This document shows positions 26,725-35,640 of a stretch of 64,000 nt of DNA, in pieces (position 1 is the first letter of the stretch; every line of letters starts with the position of its first letter). The notes beneath the pieces were generated by a model. The model did not search any database. It worked only from the letters and a program-made list of their open reading frames with translations, and was not told the origin of the DNA. Position numbers and translations under genes: made by a program. The stretch is taken from NCBI GenBank assembly GCA_024405635.1, contig JAKSOL010000001.1:182082-246081 (forward strand), written 5' to 3'. The DNA comes from Salinivirgaceae bacterium. GTDB lineage: Bacteria > Bacteroidota > Bacteroidia > Bacteroidales > SZUA-534.

Positions 26725-28707
26725 CTATAGCCAATTGAATAATGAGCAAATTAATACCGCAATAACAAAACCAAGTCCGTACAAAATGTATTGTTGAAGT
26801 TGTCCGTTTTGAATAAACTGAAACTTGTTAAGCAATTCAACCCACTTTGTTAAAATGCCATTGAAAATGCGAATCTCAAAGAAATCGGAGTAGTGCGAAA
26901 CATATTGGCGTTCTTTTGGAAATACTTCACCCTCAACAAGTTCGTCATATTCTTTCTTCTCAACCAATACGCCACCCAATAACTTGCCAAGTGTTTTTGA
27001 ATATGACTTTCCAGTGTATTGAATGCTCGATTTAGGTGCAAGGTATCCGCAGCCCCATGTTGGACCAACCGACGATGGTTGACGTGATGTGAGCCAAAAA
27101 CGAATGGCCAAAACCACTCCAATTATGCCCAAGAACAACAAAGAGTAACGACCTATTGATGTCATTGCTCCAACAACACCAACTGGAACCGCTGCAACTT
27201 GCGCCCCAATTAATGTTGACACAACTTGTTGTGCCGCACCAATATAAAACGAAGGTACCAAAGCAACGCTCATCATTACCACTATAATAATATATTGTGG
27301 TAAGCGCATCAAAATTGGAACTTCAACTGGCTCGCTATGCAGATGCGAACGGCGTTGACCAAGAAATATAACGCCAAAGCACTTTGTGAATGCCATTACC
27401 GATGCTCCTCCAATAATTGAAAGCGTTGCAATGGAAAGAATCATCATTATTGAATGTAGCATTCCTGCGTTGTTCAAACCGTAAAATAGTCCCGAATAAA
27501 TAACAAATTCCGACACAAATCCGTTGAATGGTGGCATGCCGCCAATGGCAAGCGCTCCAATAAGAAATATAAAGGCCGACTTTGGCATTTGCTTAATAAG
27601 TCCGCCAAGTTTTTCCATGTCGCGGGTGTGTGTCTGCTGATAAATTGAGCCCGACGTAAAGAACAAAAGTGATTTGAAAAGCGAGTGGTTTAGTACGTGC
27701 AATAATGCGCCCACAAAACCAATCATTGTAATAATTGGATTTTGAAGCCCAAGACCAATAAGTCCAAGTCCAAGACCAATGCCTATAATACCAATATTCT
27801 CAATAGTGCAATAAGCCAACACTCGTTTAAAATCGCGGTGTACAGCCGAGTTTACAATTCCAAAAATGCCAGTGAGCAACGATATTGATAAAAGAACTTT
27901 GCCAATTAGCATATAGTCGGTCTGAAGATACGCTATCACTCTAATTATTCCGTAGATGCCCATCTTGACAATCACACCCGACATAACACCCGAAACGTGC
28001 GAAGGGGCAGCAGGGTGAGCGTGTGGCAACCATGAGTGCAATGGAATAAAACCTGCTTTTATGCCAAAACCGATAAACAAAAGCAAGAATAACCAAACGT
28101 TGCTATTGCCTGCAAAGAATGTTCCTATTGCAGACATATCAAGCGAACCGGTTTTTAAATACACCCAAATGAAAGCAACAGTTAAAAATGCCACACCCAA
28201 GTGCATTTGTATCATATAGTTCAAACCTACTTTTTGTGTGTCTTCGCGCTCGCTTTCAAACATCACTAGCAACAGCGATGATAAAGACATTAATTCCCAA
28301 GCTACAAGAAACGCCAACATGTTTTGCAACATGCACACCCACAACATCGACGATTGAAACACCATAAAATAAATCCAATGCAGTGTCAATGCGCTCTTGC
28401 GTTCGCTGTATGCACGCATGTAACCAATGCCGTAGGCTGCACCTGTCAAGCATGTAAAATTTACAATCAAAATAAACCAAGCCGACAAAGCATCAACACG
28501 AACAGCAACATCACCAAAAATTGGTAATGTGGCCACGATATTGTCAATTGGATTGCCAAGCAAAACTCCAACTGCTGCCATTGAGCTGAATACGCCAACG
28601 GCAAAAACGGCTAACAGATTGAGCCACGGCTTGATACGTGATGGCGCTAACGATACAAACAATATGCCTAATACCAACGCTAATGCCGAAAAAATAATGT
28701 CTGTCAT
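26725..28707 (-). CDS. Ehr-type complex: first HyfB/NuoL-like antiporter subunit
   Basis: A 660-residue paralogue of the following gene and the first gene of the operon. Conserved antiporter motifs are WELMSLSSLLLVMFESE (helix 5 glutamate), GIKAGFIPLHSWLPHAHP (helix 7 lysine), SHVSGVMSGVIVKMGIYG and LLHVLNHSLFKSLLFF. After the core come WGCGYLAPKSSIQYTGKSYS and a final hydrophobic segment. A strong promoter box lies about 30 bases upstream of the ATG. Two tandem HyfB-type genes in one operon is a duplication not seen in E. coli hyf. Confidence 0.88.
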   Translation of the reverse strand: MTDIIFSALALVLGILFVSLAPSRIKPWLNLLAVFAVGVFSSMAAVGVLLGNPIDNIVATLPIFGDVAVRVDALSAWFILIVNFTCLTGAAYGIGYMRAYSERKSALTLHWIYFMVFQSSMLWVCMLQNMLAFLVAWELMSLSSLLLVMFESEREDTQKVGLNYMIQMHLGVAFLTVAFIWVYLKTGSLDMSAIGTFFAGNSNVWLFLLLFIGFGIKAGFIPLHSWLPHAHPAAPSHVSGVMSGVIVKMGIYGIIRVIAYLQTDYMLIGKVLLSISLLTGIFGIVNSAVHRDFKRVLAYCTIENIGIIGIGLGLGLIGLGLQNPIITMIGFVGALLHVLNHSLFKSLLFFTSGSIYQQTHTRDMEKLGGLIKQMPKSAFIFLIGALAIGGMPPFNGFVSEFVIYSGLFYGLNNAGMLHSIMMILSIATLSIIGGASVMAFTKCFGVIFLGQRRSHLHSEPVEVPILMRLPQYIIIVVMMSVALVPSFYIGAAQQVVSTLIGAQVAAVPVGVVGAMTSIGRYSLLFLGIIGVVLAIRFWLTSRQPSSVGPTWGCGYLAPKSSIQYTGKSYSKTLGKLLGGVLVEKKEYDELVEGEVFPKERQYVSHYSDFFEIRIFNGILTKWVELLNKFQFIQNGQLQQYILYGLGFVIAVLICSLFNWL

Positions 28708-28737
28708 AGATACTTATACCTCCCGAAAAAGAAAGCG

Positions 28738-28745
28738 CAAAAGTA
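28738..28745 (-). promoter_or_regulatory. Promoter -7 box of the Ehr-type operon
   Basis: On the minus strand this reads TACTTTTG, an exact TAnnTTTG match. It is 31 bases from the first ATG. The -33 position is only weakly matched. Confidence 0.65.
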
Positions 28746-29003
28746 TAGATTATGCAGCTAAATTGTACCGAAAATAATGCTAAAAATTTAGGCTTTTTCA
28801 ACGGCATTTTCAAAGCCCAAAACTCATTGGCTTTTTGTGACTTCTGAACTTGTATGAACTGCCTTTTTGATACTTTAAATTTATCGCTTAACATGTTCAA
28901 TTTAATCAAGCTTGCAATTGTTAAAAAACCGTGAAAAAATGGAACATATTCCTACCGTTGGTCAGCACTTTTAGGCTTTATTTTGCATTAAATGACTAAT
29001 TGT

Positions 29004-29948
29004 ATGGCAAACGAACAGGTTAAACTACTTATAATAGGTTCAGGTCCAGCAGGTTATACAGCTGCAATTTATGCGTCACGAGCAAATTTATCGCCAGTTT
29101 TGATTGAAGGTTTGCAAGTGGGCGGACAACTAACCACAACAACCGACATTGAAAACTTTCCTGGTTACCCAAACGGCATCTCGGGTGCCGAAATGATGGA
29201 AGACCTTCGTCGTCAAGCTGAACGCTTTGGTACCGAAATGCGCTTTGGTATGGTTACTAGTGTCGATTTTTCGGGCGATAAAAAACTGGTCACAGTTGAT
29301 GGCGATAAACTGATTGAGGCTGAGGCTGTTATTGTTGCTACTGGCGCAACTGCAAAATATCTGGGCTTGCCCTCCGAGGCTAAATTCCGCGGCAGTGGTG
29401 TTTCGGCTTGTGCTACTTGCGATGGCTTTTTTTACCGCAAAAAAGATGTAGCAGTAGTTGGCGGCGGCGATACCGCTTGCGAAGAAGCTACCTATCTGGC
29501 CCATTTATGCAACAAAGTATATCTTATTGTACGCAAAGATGCATTACGAGCTTCAAAAGCAATGCAACAACGCGTGTTCAACACTCCTAACATCGAAGTG
29601 CTGTTTGAGCATAACACATTGGAACTAACTGGTACCGATGTGGTTGAGGGCGCCCGTTTGGTATTTCGACAAGGCACTGCCGACGAGCAAATTCGCGACA
29701 TTAAAATCGACGGCTTTTTCCTCGCAATTGGCCACAAACCAAACAGCGATGTGTTTGCTAAATACCTTGATACCGACGATGCTGGATACATTAAAACAAT
29801 AGCAGGTACTTCAAAAACCAATGTGACAGGCGTGTTCGCTTGTGGCGATGTGCAAGATCCGCGCTACCGTCAAGCTATTACAGCCGCAGGTTCGGGATGC
29901 AAGGCTGCTCTCGATGCTGAACAATATATTCTTTCACGAAACGATTAA
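29004..29948 (+). CDS. trxB: Thioredoxin-disulfide reductase
   Basis: NADPH- and FAD-dependent enzyme that reduces thioredoxin in the cytoplasm. The FAD loop GSGPAG is at residues 12-17, the active-site pair C136-A-T-C139-D sits in the usual place, the NADPH loop is VVGGGDTACEEA, and ACGDVQDPRYRQAITAAGSG closes the FAD site. An earlier in-frame ATG at 28992 exists, but MANEQVKLLIIG is the normal family start and a weak -7-like element (TATTTTGC) ends just before it. It is first in a probable operon, 2 bases before the glucanotransferase gene. Confidence 0.95.
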   Translation: MANEQVKLLIIGSGPAGYTAAIYASRANLSPVLIEGLQVGGQLTTTTDIENFPGYPNGISGAEMMEDLRRQAERFGTEMRFGMVTSVDFSGDKKLVTVDGDKLIEAEAVIVATGATAKYLGLPSEAKFRGSGVSACATCDGFFYRKKDVAVVGGGDTACEEATYLAHLCNKVYLIVRKDALRASKAMQQRVFNTPNIEVLFEHNTLELTGTDVVEGARLVFRQGTADEQIRDIKIDGFFLAIGHKPNSDVFAKYLDTDDAGYIKTIAGTSKTNVTGVFACGDVQDPRYRQAITAAGSGCKAALDAEQYILSRND

Positions 29949-29950
29949 AT

Positions 29951-32659
29951 ATGGATTTGGTAATTGAGTTTGACTGCCGTTGCCAATTACAATGGGGACA
30001 ACGATTGATGGTAGTTGGATCGTCGGAAGTACTTGGCTTTTGGAATGTTGAAAATGCATTGGCACTTGAATGTTACGAGTACGATCGCTGGCATCTTACC
30101 ATTCATCACGACGAAAATGAGGCTCCGTTTAGTTATAAATACGCTATTTACGACGAACGAACCGATACTTATATAATTGAAAAACGCCGAGCTAGGTATA
30201 TTTCAAAATTTAAGCGTTCGCGCGAATATCGTTTTTGCGATTTTTGGCAAGATGCCGATGCTGAAACATTTGCTCATTTGAGTAATGTGGCTACTAAAAT
30301 GTTGATGAAGAGCAAAAAACGTTCTCGAATCAATCGCAGCCACGCAACCGTTGTTCGGTTTGGATTGTATGCTCCGGCAATTACTGCAACTCAATATATC
30401 TGCATCACAGGAGCTTGCGATGCTTTAGGTTGGTGGGACGTAAACCGAGCAATTCCTCTAAACCTTGACGAGGGCGGTTTTTGGAACATCAGTCTTGAAG
30501 GTGCTGATATGCCACAATGGCTTGAGTATAAGTATGTTGTAAAAGATTTGAACGATGCTCAATTCTTGCATTGGGAGGAGGGCCCAAACCGAATTTTCCG
30601 CAAAACACGCACCGAGGAGGTCCTTTCAACTTATGTTAACGATGGAATTTTAATCTATGGTGAATGCCAAATGCGAGCGGCTGGCGTAAACATTCCAGTG
30701 TTCTCGTTGCGTAGCGAACGCAGTTTTGGTGTGGGCGATTTCACCGATTTGAAACTAATGGCCGATTGGGCAGCATTGGTCGGTATTCGCCTTATTCAAA
30801 TTCTGCCAGTTAACGATACTACTGCAACATATTCATTCTTAGATTCTTATCCATATAACTCAATATCGGTTTTTGCCCTTAATCCAATTTATTTGGACGT
30901 GTACCGAATGGGCAAACTCAGCGACGAACAACGCATGGCCAATTATGAGCGTAATAGGCTGCAATTAAATGCGTTGCAAACTGTTGACTACGAAAATGTA
31001 CTGAAACTGAAATTGCAATATTGCGACGACTATTTTACTGAACAACAGCATTTTATATTAGAAGACGAGGGCTTTGCTGAATTTATTGAAAACAACGCCT
31101 CGTGGCTAAAACCGTATGCTGCGTTTAGCGTTTTGCGCGATGTGTTCCGCACTTGCGATTTTCGACGTTGGGACAGCAAATCACATTTTGCACCTAAGTT
31201 GATTGACGACATGTTCAGCCCAAATTCAATATACTACTTCAAGTGTATGAAATGGTGCTTCATTCAGTATCATTTGGACAAACAGTTGGCTGAAGCAAAC
31301 GACTACGCAATGCGCAAAGGCGTGGCCATTAAGGGCGATATTCCAATTGGTGTAAATCGTTGTGGTGTAGATGCTTGGAGCAATCCTCAGCTGTTTAACT
31401 TTGGAGGACAAGCAGGTGCGCCCCCCGACGATTTTGCTGAAGATGGTCAAAACTGGGGATTCCCAACTTACAAGTGGGACGAAATGGCAAAAGACGGCTA
31501 TGCTTGGTGGCGCAGCCGCTTGCAGCAAATGAGCAAATACTCGTCGGCTTACCGCATCGACCACATATTGGGCTTTTTCCGCATTTGGGAAATACCAACT
31601 AATGCAAAATCGGGATTGTTGGGCCATTTTTGTCCAGCTAAACCATTGTCGCGCAAAGAATTGCAAGAGTCCGGACTTGAGTTTGATGAGGAGCGACTTT
31701 GTTCTCCTTTTATTACAAACCAAACCCTTGATGCCATTTTTGGAGATAAGGCAGCAAAAGTTAAATCGCGGTTTTTGAACCAAACCGATGATAATACATA
31801 TCAGCTAAAACCTGAATTTGATACCCAAGCCAAAATATATGAGCAGTTGGTGGGGCATAAAAATCCCGAATCGTTAGCCGACCGCACACGAGAATTGCTC
31901 AACGGATTGCTAAAACTAGTAACCGAAGTGCTACTATTGCCCGATACTCAAGACGGATTTTACCATCCCCGTATTTCAATCGATAAATCGTTGTCGTTTA
32001 AGCAACTAAACAACGAGCAACAAACAGTTTTGTTGAACATTTACAACGACTTTTTCTTCAACCGCCATAACGATTTTTGGGCTAAACAGGCAATAATAAA
32101 ACTAACGTCGTTGGTCGAAAGTTCGCGCATGCTAGTTTGTGGCGAAGATTTAGGTATGATTCCAGCCTGTGTGGCGCCAATAATGTCGCAGTTAGGCATT
32201 TTAAGTCTTGAAATACAACGAATGCCAAAAGATTTTGTTGAGTTTGTAAACCTGCAAAACATACCATACCTATCGGTTTGCGCTACATCATCGCACGACT
32301 TGTCAAACATTAGAGCGTGGTGGCAAGAAAATGCCGAATCGACACAACGCTATTACAATCAACTGCTTCAACATAAAGGAGTTGCACCATCATGTGCCGA
32401 CGCTTCTATTTGTAAAGAAGTTATTATGCAGCACCTAAATTCGCCAGCAATGTTGGCTGTGGTTCCTGTGCAAGACTTTTTTGCAGTGATGGGTGATAAA
32501 TATGTTGTAGCCGATCCAACAACCGAGCGCATCAATGTTCCTGCAAACCCACGCAACTATTGGCACTATAGAATGCACGTCAACCTTGAGCAAATGATTC
32601 GCGATAAAGTTGCTTTGCGAGTAGTTCGCGATATGATTACAACTTCAAAACGAAATTGA
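29951..32659 (+). CDS. malQ: 4-alpha-glucanotransferase with two N-terminal starch-binding domains
   Basis: A 902-residue GH77 enzyme that moves maltooligosaccharide units between alpha-1,4-glucans. Residues 1-115 and about 125-245 are two CBM20-like domains (QLQWGQRLMVVGSSEVLGFW; ATQYICITGACDALGWWDVN). The GH77 barrel follows from about 255 (SLRSERSFGVGDFTDLKLM). Catalytic residues are visible: nucleophile D537 (YRIDHILGFFRIW), acid/base E732 (VCGEDLGMIP) and D783 (TSSHDLSNIRAWW). The two-CBM20 layout is that of plant DPE2 and many Bacteroidota enzymes, not E. coli MalQ. It likely works on glycogen or imported maltodextrin in the cytoplasm, as no signal peptide is present. Confidence 0.93.
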   Translation: MDLVIEFDCRCQLQWGQRLMVVGSSEVLGFWNVENALALECYEYDRWHLTIHHDENEAPFSYKYAIYDERTDTYIIEKRRARYISKFKRSREYRFCDFWQDADAETFAHLSNVATKMLMKSKKRSRINRSHATVVRFGLYAPAITATQYICITGACDALGWWDVNRAIPLNLDEGGFWNISLEGADMPQWLEYKYVVKDLNDAQFLHWEEGPNRIFRKTRTEEVLSTYVNDGILIYGECQMRAAGVNIPVFSLRSERSFGVGDFTDLKLMADWAALVGIRLIQILPVNDTTATYSFLDSYPYNSISVFALNPIYLDVYRMGKLSDEQRMANYERNRLQLNALQTVDYENVLKLKLQYCDDYFTEQQHFILEDEGFAEFIENNASWLKPYAAFSVLRDVFRTCDFRRWDSKSHFAPKLIDDMFSPNSIYYFKCMKWCFIQYHLDKQLAEANDYAMRKGVAIKGDIPIGVNRCGVDAWSNPQLFNFGGQAGAPPDDFAEDGQNWGFPTYKWDEMAKDGYAWWRSRLQQMSKYSSAYRIDHILGFFRIWEIPTNAKSGLLGHFCPAKPLSRKELQESGLEFDEERLCSPFITNQTLDAIFGDKAAKVKSRFLNQTDDNTYQLKPEFDTQAKIYEQLVGHKNPESLADRTRELLNGLLKLVTEVLLLPDTQDGFYHPRISIDKSLSFKQLNNEQQTVLLNIYNDFFFNRHNDFWAKQAIIKLTSLVESSRMLVCGEDLGMIPACVAPIMSQLGILSLEIQRMPKDFVEFVNLQNIPYLSVCATSSHDLSNIRAWWQENAESTQRYYNQLLQHKGVAPSCADASICKEVIMQHLNSPAMLAVVPVQDFFAVMGDKYVVADPTTERINVPANPRNYWHYRMHVNLEQMIRDKVALRVVRDMITTSKRN

Positions 32660-32676
32660 CCTATTAAAAAACAAAT

Positions 32677-33690
32677 ATGGCAACCAAATTCAAACGCTAT
32701 GTTATTCGCCCAATTCGAGACCGAATAGTTTATTGGTTTTTTATTTTAATGTACAGCACCTTGTATATTATGCCGCGACGCCCAATTTTGTGGTGGCATG
32801 GCAAATTAAGTGGAATGGCTTTTAAGATAATGGGCAACATTCGTAAACAGGCCATTCAGCATTTAAAATACGCTTATGGCAACGAACTAAGCGATACCCA
32901 ATGCAAGCAGATAGCGCGCAAAATGTTTGATAGTCTTGCCAAAACATTAACCGACTACGCTTTTTTTAGCCACATGCATACTCGCGATGAATTTTCACGC
33001 TATTTTAAATTTGAAGGCGAAGAACATTTGCAAGCTGCATACAAACGAGGCAAAGGCGTGTTGTGTATGATACCCCACACACCAGGTTGGGAGTTCTCGG
33101 CAATAATGCCACCAATTATGGGATATAAATCGTTAGGCGTAAGTAGTAGACTGAAAAACAAAAAGTTAAACGAATTTGCAGTTCGTATGCGCGAGTCGCG
33201 AGGAATGCGCGATGTTATTCGCGAACAATGCTACGACGAACTAGTGCGCAGCCTTAAAGCTGGCGAGTGCTTAATAATTATGATTGACCAAGATAGTATG
33301 CGCGTACGCGGTGAGTTTGTTAATTTCTTTGGCAAACCAGCCTACACACCAATTGGTTGTGCCCGGTTGGCTCAAGAAACTGGGGCCGCAGTGGTGCCAA
33401 TGGCAACCATTCGAAACGACGAAACAAACTCCTACACGTTCAAAATTTGGCCCGAAATTCCTTACGAAGATTATGGCGATACAACCCAAAATTATATTCG
33501 CAACACTCAGAAATACAACGATATAATTGAAAAAATAATTCGCCAAAATCCAGAACAATGGGTATGGTTGCACAAACGTTGGAATACAACCCCCGAATTG
33601 TTGGCGGCATACTTAGAAGACAGGAGAGCAACAAAAGCCAAAAAACTATTGCAACAACAAAATACTACAAACAATGGACAAAAACTTTAA
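32677..33690 (+). CDS. Lysophospholipid / lipid A-type acyltransferase (LpxL-HtrB family)
   Basis: A 337-residue inner-membrane-associated acyltransferase. There is a hydrophobic segment at about 18-33 and the catalytic H-x4-E motif H134-TPGW-E139. The downstream regions with GECLIIMIDQDSMRVRGEFVNFFG, and PEQWVWLHKRWNT near the C terminus, are typical of LpxL/LpxM late acyltransferases. It probably adds a secondary acyl chain to lipid A, though Bacteroidota homologues may also act on aminolipids. Its 3' end overlaps xseB by 17 bases. Confidence 0.87.
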   Translation: MATKFKRYVIRPIRDRIVYWFFILMYSTLYIMPRRPILWWHGKLSGMAFKIMGNIRKQAIQHLKYAYGNELSDTQCKQIARKMFDSLAKTLTDYAFFSHMHTRDEFSRYFKFEGEEHLQAAYKRGKGVLCMIPHTPGWEFSAIMPPIMGYKSLGVSSRLKNKKLNEFAVRMRESRGMRDVIREQCYDELVRSLKAGECLIIMIDQDSMRVRGEFVNFFGKPAYTPIGCARLAQETGAAVVPMATIRNDETNSYTFKIWPEIPYEDYGDTTQNYIRNTQKYNDIIEKIIRQNPEQWVWLHKRWNTTPELLAAYLEDRRATKAKKLLQQQNTTNNGQKL

Positions 33691-33874
33691 TTACGAAGAC
33701 GGAATGGCGCAAATACAAGCCATTGTTGATAAAATTGAAAACGGTCAAGTTTCAGTAACCGAAATGCTTGATTTGGTGAAACAAGCCGCTGAAATTTTGA
33801 AAAAATGCCGAGCAAAACTCACACAAGTAGGCGACGATATTAATAAAATACTAGACGAAGCTAAACAATCATAA
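33674..33874 (+). CDS. xseB: Exodeoxyribonuclease VII small subunit
   Basis: A 66-residue helical protein that starts NFNYEDGMAQIQAIVDKIEN, the standard XseB signature (a helical hairpin that tethers many copies to XseA). It overlaps the acyltransferase gene in another frame and ends the trxB-malQ-acyltransferase group. No xseA gene is in the window, so the two subunits are encoded at separate places. Confidence 0.9.
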   Translation: MDKNFNYEDGMAQIQAIVDKIENGQVSVTEMLDLVKQAAEILKKCRAKLTQVGDDINKILDEAKQS

Positions 33875-33891
33875 CAAAATACATAGCCCAT

Positions 33892-33921
33892 TTTGTTGTG
33901 TAAAATGTTCGTATAATTTTG
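33892..33921 (+). promoter_or_regulatory. Full -33/-7 promoter of the aldo/keto reductase gene
   Basis: TTTG at 33892-33895 and TAATTTTG at 33914-33921 with an 18-base spacer, both exact matches to the Bacteroidota sigma-ABfr consensus. The first ATG is 18 bases downstream of the -7 box. Confidence 0.75.
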
Positions 33922-33938
33922 ATACCAAATTAATTACC

Positions 33939-35303
33939 ATGGAAAAATCAAATAATATGAATCGCCGCGACTTTTTGAAAGTAATGGGTGCTGGCGCAAC
34001 CGCAGTTGCAGTGGCTAGTTGTGGCATGCAAAAAAGTGGCGACAAAAGTGCATCGTTAAACGAAATACCAACCGATGCAATGACCTATCGCGTTAACCCA
34101 AACGACGGTAAAAAAGTATCTATTTTGGGTTATGGTTGCATGCGTTGGCCCACACGCAAAAAAGCCGACGGCACCGGCGAAGAAATTGATCAAGAAGAAG
34201 TTAACCGATTGGTCGATTATGCAATTGAACACGGTGTAAATTTGTTCGACACATCGCCACGTTATGTTCAAGGTTTGTCAGAAGAAGCAACAGGCATCGC
34301 GTTGAGCCGCCATCCTCGCGACAAGTATATGGTTTCTACCAAAATGTCAAACTTTACGCCTGATACTCAAACACTTGAAGGCGCAAAAGAAATGTACTAC
34401 CAGTCAATGAAACGACTACGTGTTGATTATTTTGACTACTACTTGCTTCATGCTGTTGGCTCATACTCGGCATATAAACAACGCTATTTGGACAACGGTG
34501 TACTCGATTTCCTTTTGAAAGAACGCGAGGCTGGCCGAATAAAAAATTTGGGTTGGTCGTTTCATGGCGAGCAAAGTTTCTTCGATTACATGTTCTCGCA
34601 GAACGAGGTAAAGTGGGACTTTGTGCTCATTCAACTTAATTATGTTGACTGGCGTCATGCAAGTGGTAGCAACGTAAATGCTGAATATTTGTGCAGTGTG
34701 TTAAGCAGTAAAGGCGTGCCAGCGCTAGTTATGGAACCTTTGCAAGGCGGGCGACTAAACAAACTTGATTTTAAGAGCCTTGAGCGTTTGAAACAAATGG
34801 ACCCAGAGGCTAGTGCAGCATCGTGGGCATTCCGTTTCGCTGGGTCGCAACAATGCGTGTTGTCGGTTTTGAGCGGAATGACATATATGGAACATTTGCA
34901 AGACAATGTAAAATCGTTTTCGCCACTTAAAACACTCACAACCACCGAGATGGATACTCTTGAAGATGTGGCTCAAATGATATTAAAGTATCAGTTTATA
35001 CCATGTAACGATTGCAAATATTGCATGCCATGCCAATATGGAATTGATATTCCTAGCATAATTAACCATTACAATAAGTGTTTGCGCGAGGGAAACTATT
35101 CAGGCAAACCAACCGATCCCGATTATCAAAGGGCACGTAAAGCTTTTTTGGTTGGTTACGACCGTTCAGTCCCAAAACTTCGTCAAGCCGACCATTGCAT
35201 ATCATGTGGCGACTGCATGCCTAAATGTCCACAACGCATCAATATTCCAAAAGAATTAAAGCGAATTGACCAATACGTTGAGGAGTTGAAACGAAACGCA
35301 TAA
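33939..35303 (+). CDS. Tat-exported aldo/keto reductase with C-terminal ferredoxin-like domain
   Basis: A 454-residue protein. The N terminus MNRRDFLKVMGAGATAVAVASCG carries the Tat RRxFLK motif and ends in a lipobox-like cysteine, so it may be a Tat lipoprotein on the outer face of the inner membrane. The TIM-barrel aldo/keto reductase part follows (ILGYGCMRWPTR; NLFDTSPRYVQG with Asp and Tyr; YFDYYLLHAVG with His). Two cysteine clusters close the protein, CNDCKYCMPCQYG and CISCGDCMPKCPQ, fitting 4Fe-4S centres. This combination is common in anaerobic Bacteroidota and Clostridia; the substrate is unknown. The ATG at 33957 is an alternative start. Confidence 0.87.
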   Translation: MEKSNNMNRRDFLKVMGAGATAVAVASCGMQKSGDKSASLNEIPTDAMTYRVNPNDGKKVSILGYGCMRWPTRKKADGTGEEIDQEEVNRLVDYAIEHGVNLFDTSPRYVQGLSEEATGIALSRHPRDKYMVSTKMSNFTPDTQTLEGAKEMYYQSMKRLRVDYFDYYLLHAVGSYSAYKQRYLDNGVLDFLLKEREAGRIKNLGWSFHGEQSFFDYMFSQNEVKWDFVLIQLNYVDWRHASGSNVNAEYLCSVLSSKGVPALVMEPLQGGRLNKLDFKSLERLKQMDPEASAASWAFRFAGSQQCVLSVLSGMTYMEHLQDNVKSFSPLKTLTTTEMDTLEDVAQMILKYQFIPCNDCKYCMPCQYGIDIPSIINHYNKCLREGNYSGKPTDPDYQRARKAFLVGYDRSVPKLRQADHCISCGDCMPKCPQRINIPKELKRIDQYVEELKRNA

Positions 35304-35322
35304 GTACTTAAGTAACAACAAT

Positions 35323-35358
35323 AAAAAAGCCGGTTATTGTTCAATAACCGGCTTTTTT
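35323..35358. terminator. Bidirectional terminator (aldo/keto reductase and tRNA-Pro)
   Basis: A strong stem of about 15 bp (AAAGCCGGTTATTG / CAATAACCGGCTTT) with A- and T-runs on its flanks, between the reductase stop and the 3' end of the minus-strand tRNA gene. Confidence 0.9.
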
Positions 35359-35361
35359 GTG

Positions 35362-35435
35362 TCGGGGTGATCCGACTTGAACGGACGACCACTTGCACCC
35401 CATGCAAGTACGCTAGCCAACTGCGCCACACCCCG
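35362..35435 (-). tRNA. tRNA-Pro (anticodon GGG)
   Basis: The minus strand folds into a complete cloverleaf: acceptor CGGGGTG / CACCCCG, D arm GGCGCAGTTGGCTAGCG, anticodon stem CTTGC / GCAAG with loop ATGGGGT (U33, anticodon GGG), and T loop TTCAAGT. The discriminator base is A; CCA is not encoded. A perfect promoter lies upstream and a terminator downstream. Confidence 0.93.
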
Positions 35436-35448
35436 TTGAAAGCGGTGG

Positions 35449-35478
35449 CAAAAGTAAAAAACTTTGCATAATTACAAA
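35449..35478 (-). promoter_or_regulatory. Full -33/-7 promoter of tRNA-Pro
   Basis: On the minus strand: TTTG (35475-35478), 18-base spacer, TACTTTTG (35449-35456). Both elements match the Bacteroidota consensus exactly. The tRNA begins 14 bases downstream. Confidence 0.78.
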
Positions 35479-35571
35479 CAACGCAGTTGTAATATGGTTT
35501 TTTGTGTGGTTTAGTGCAAAAACTGTGTAAAAAATAGGAGTAAAAGCGTAAAACAAAACGGTTGTGTAACA

Positions 35572-35600
35572 TTGCTATTAGCAAAAACTAAATACCTTTG
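35572..35600 (+). promoter_or_regulatory. Promoter of pgk
   Basis: TACCTTTG at 35593-35600 (exact -7 match) and TTG at 35572-35574 (ATTG, near -33) with an 18-base spacer. The ATG of pgk lies 41 bases after the -7 box. Confidence 0.68.
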
Positions 35601-35640
35601 GAAAGCGAAATTTTTGTTTAACACTAAATATTTTTAATCA

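Noticed and set aside
19417..28707. Annotation as formate hydrogenlyase, hydrogenase 4 or NADH dehydrogenase
   Set aside because: All NiFe cysteines and most proximal-cluster cysteines are missing, and there are no NuoE/F/G or formate dehydrogenase genes.
28544..28909. 121-codon open frame spanning the Ehr operon promoter
   Set aside because: It overlaps the start of the first antiporter gene and the promoter box and shows no protein-family pattern.
35362..35435. tRNA-Met because of the CATG in the anticodon region
   Set aside because: Pairing of the CTTGC/GCAAG stem leaves a seven-base loop ATGGGGT, so U33 is followed by GGG; the anticodon is for proline.
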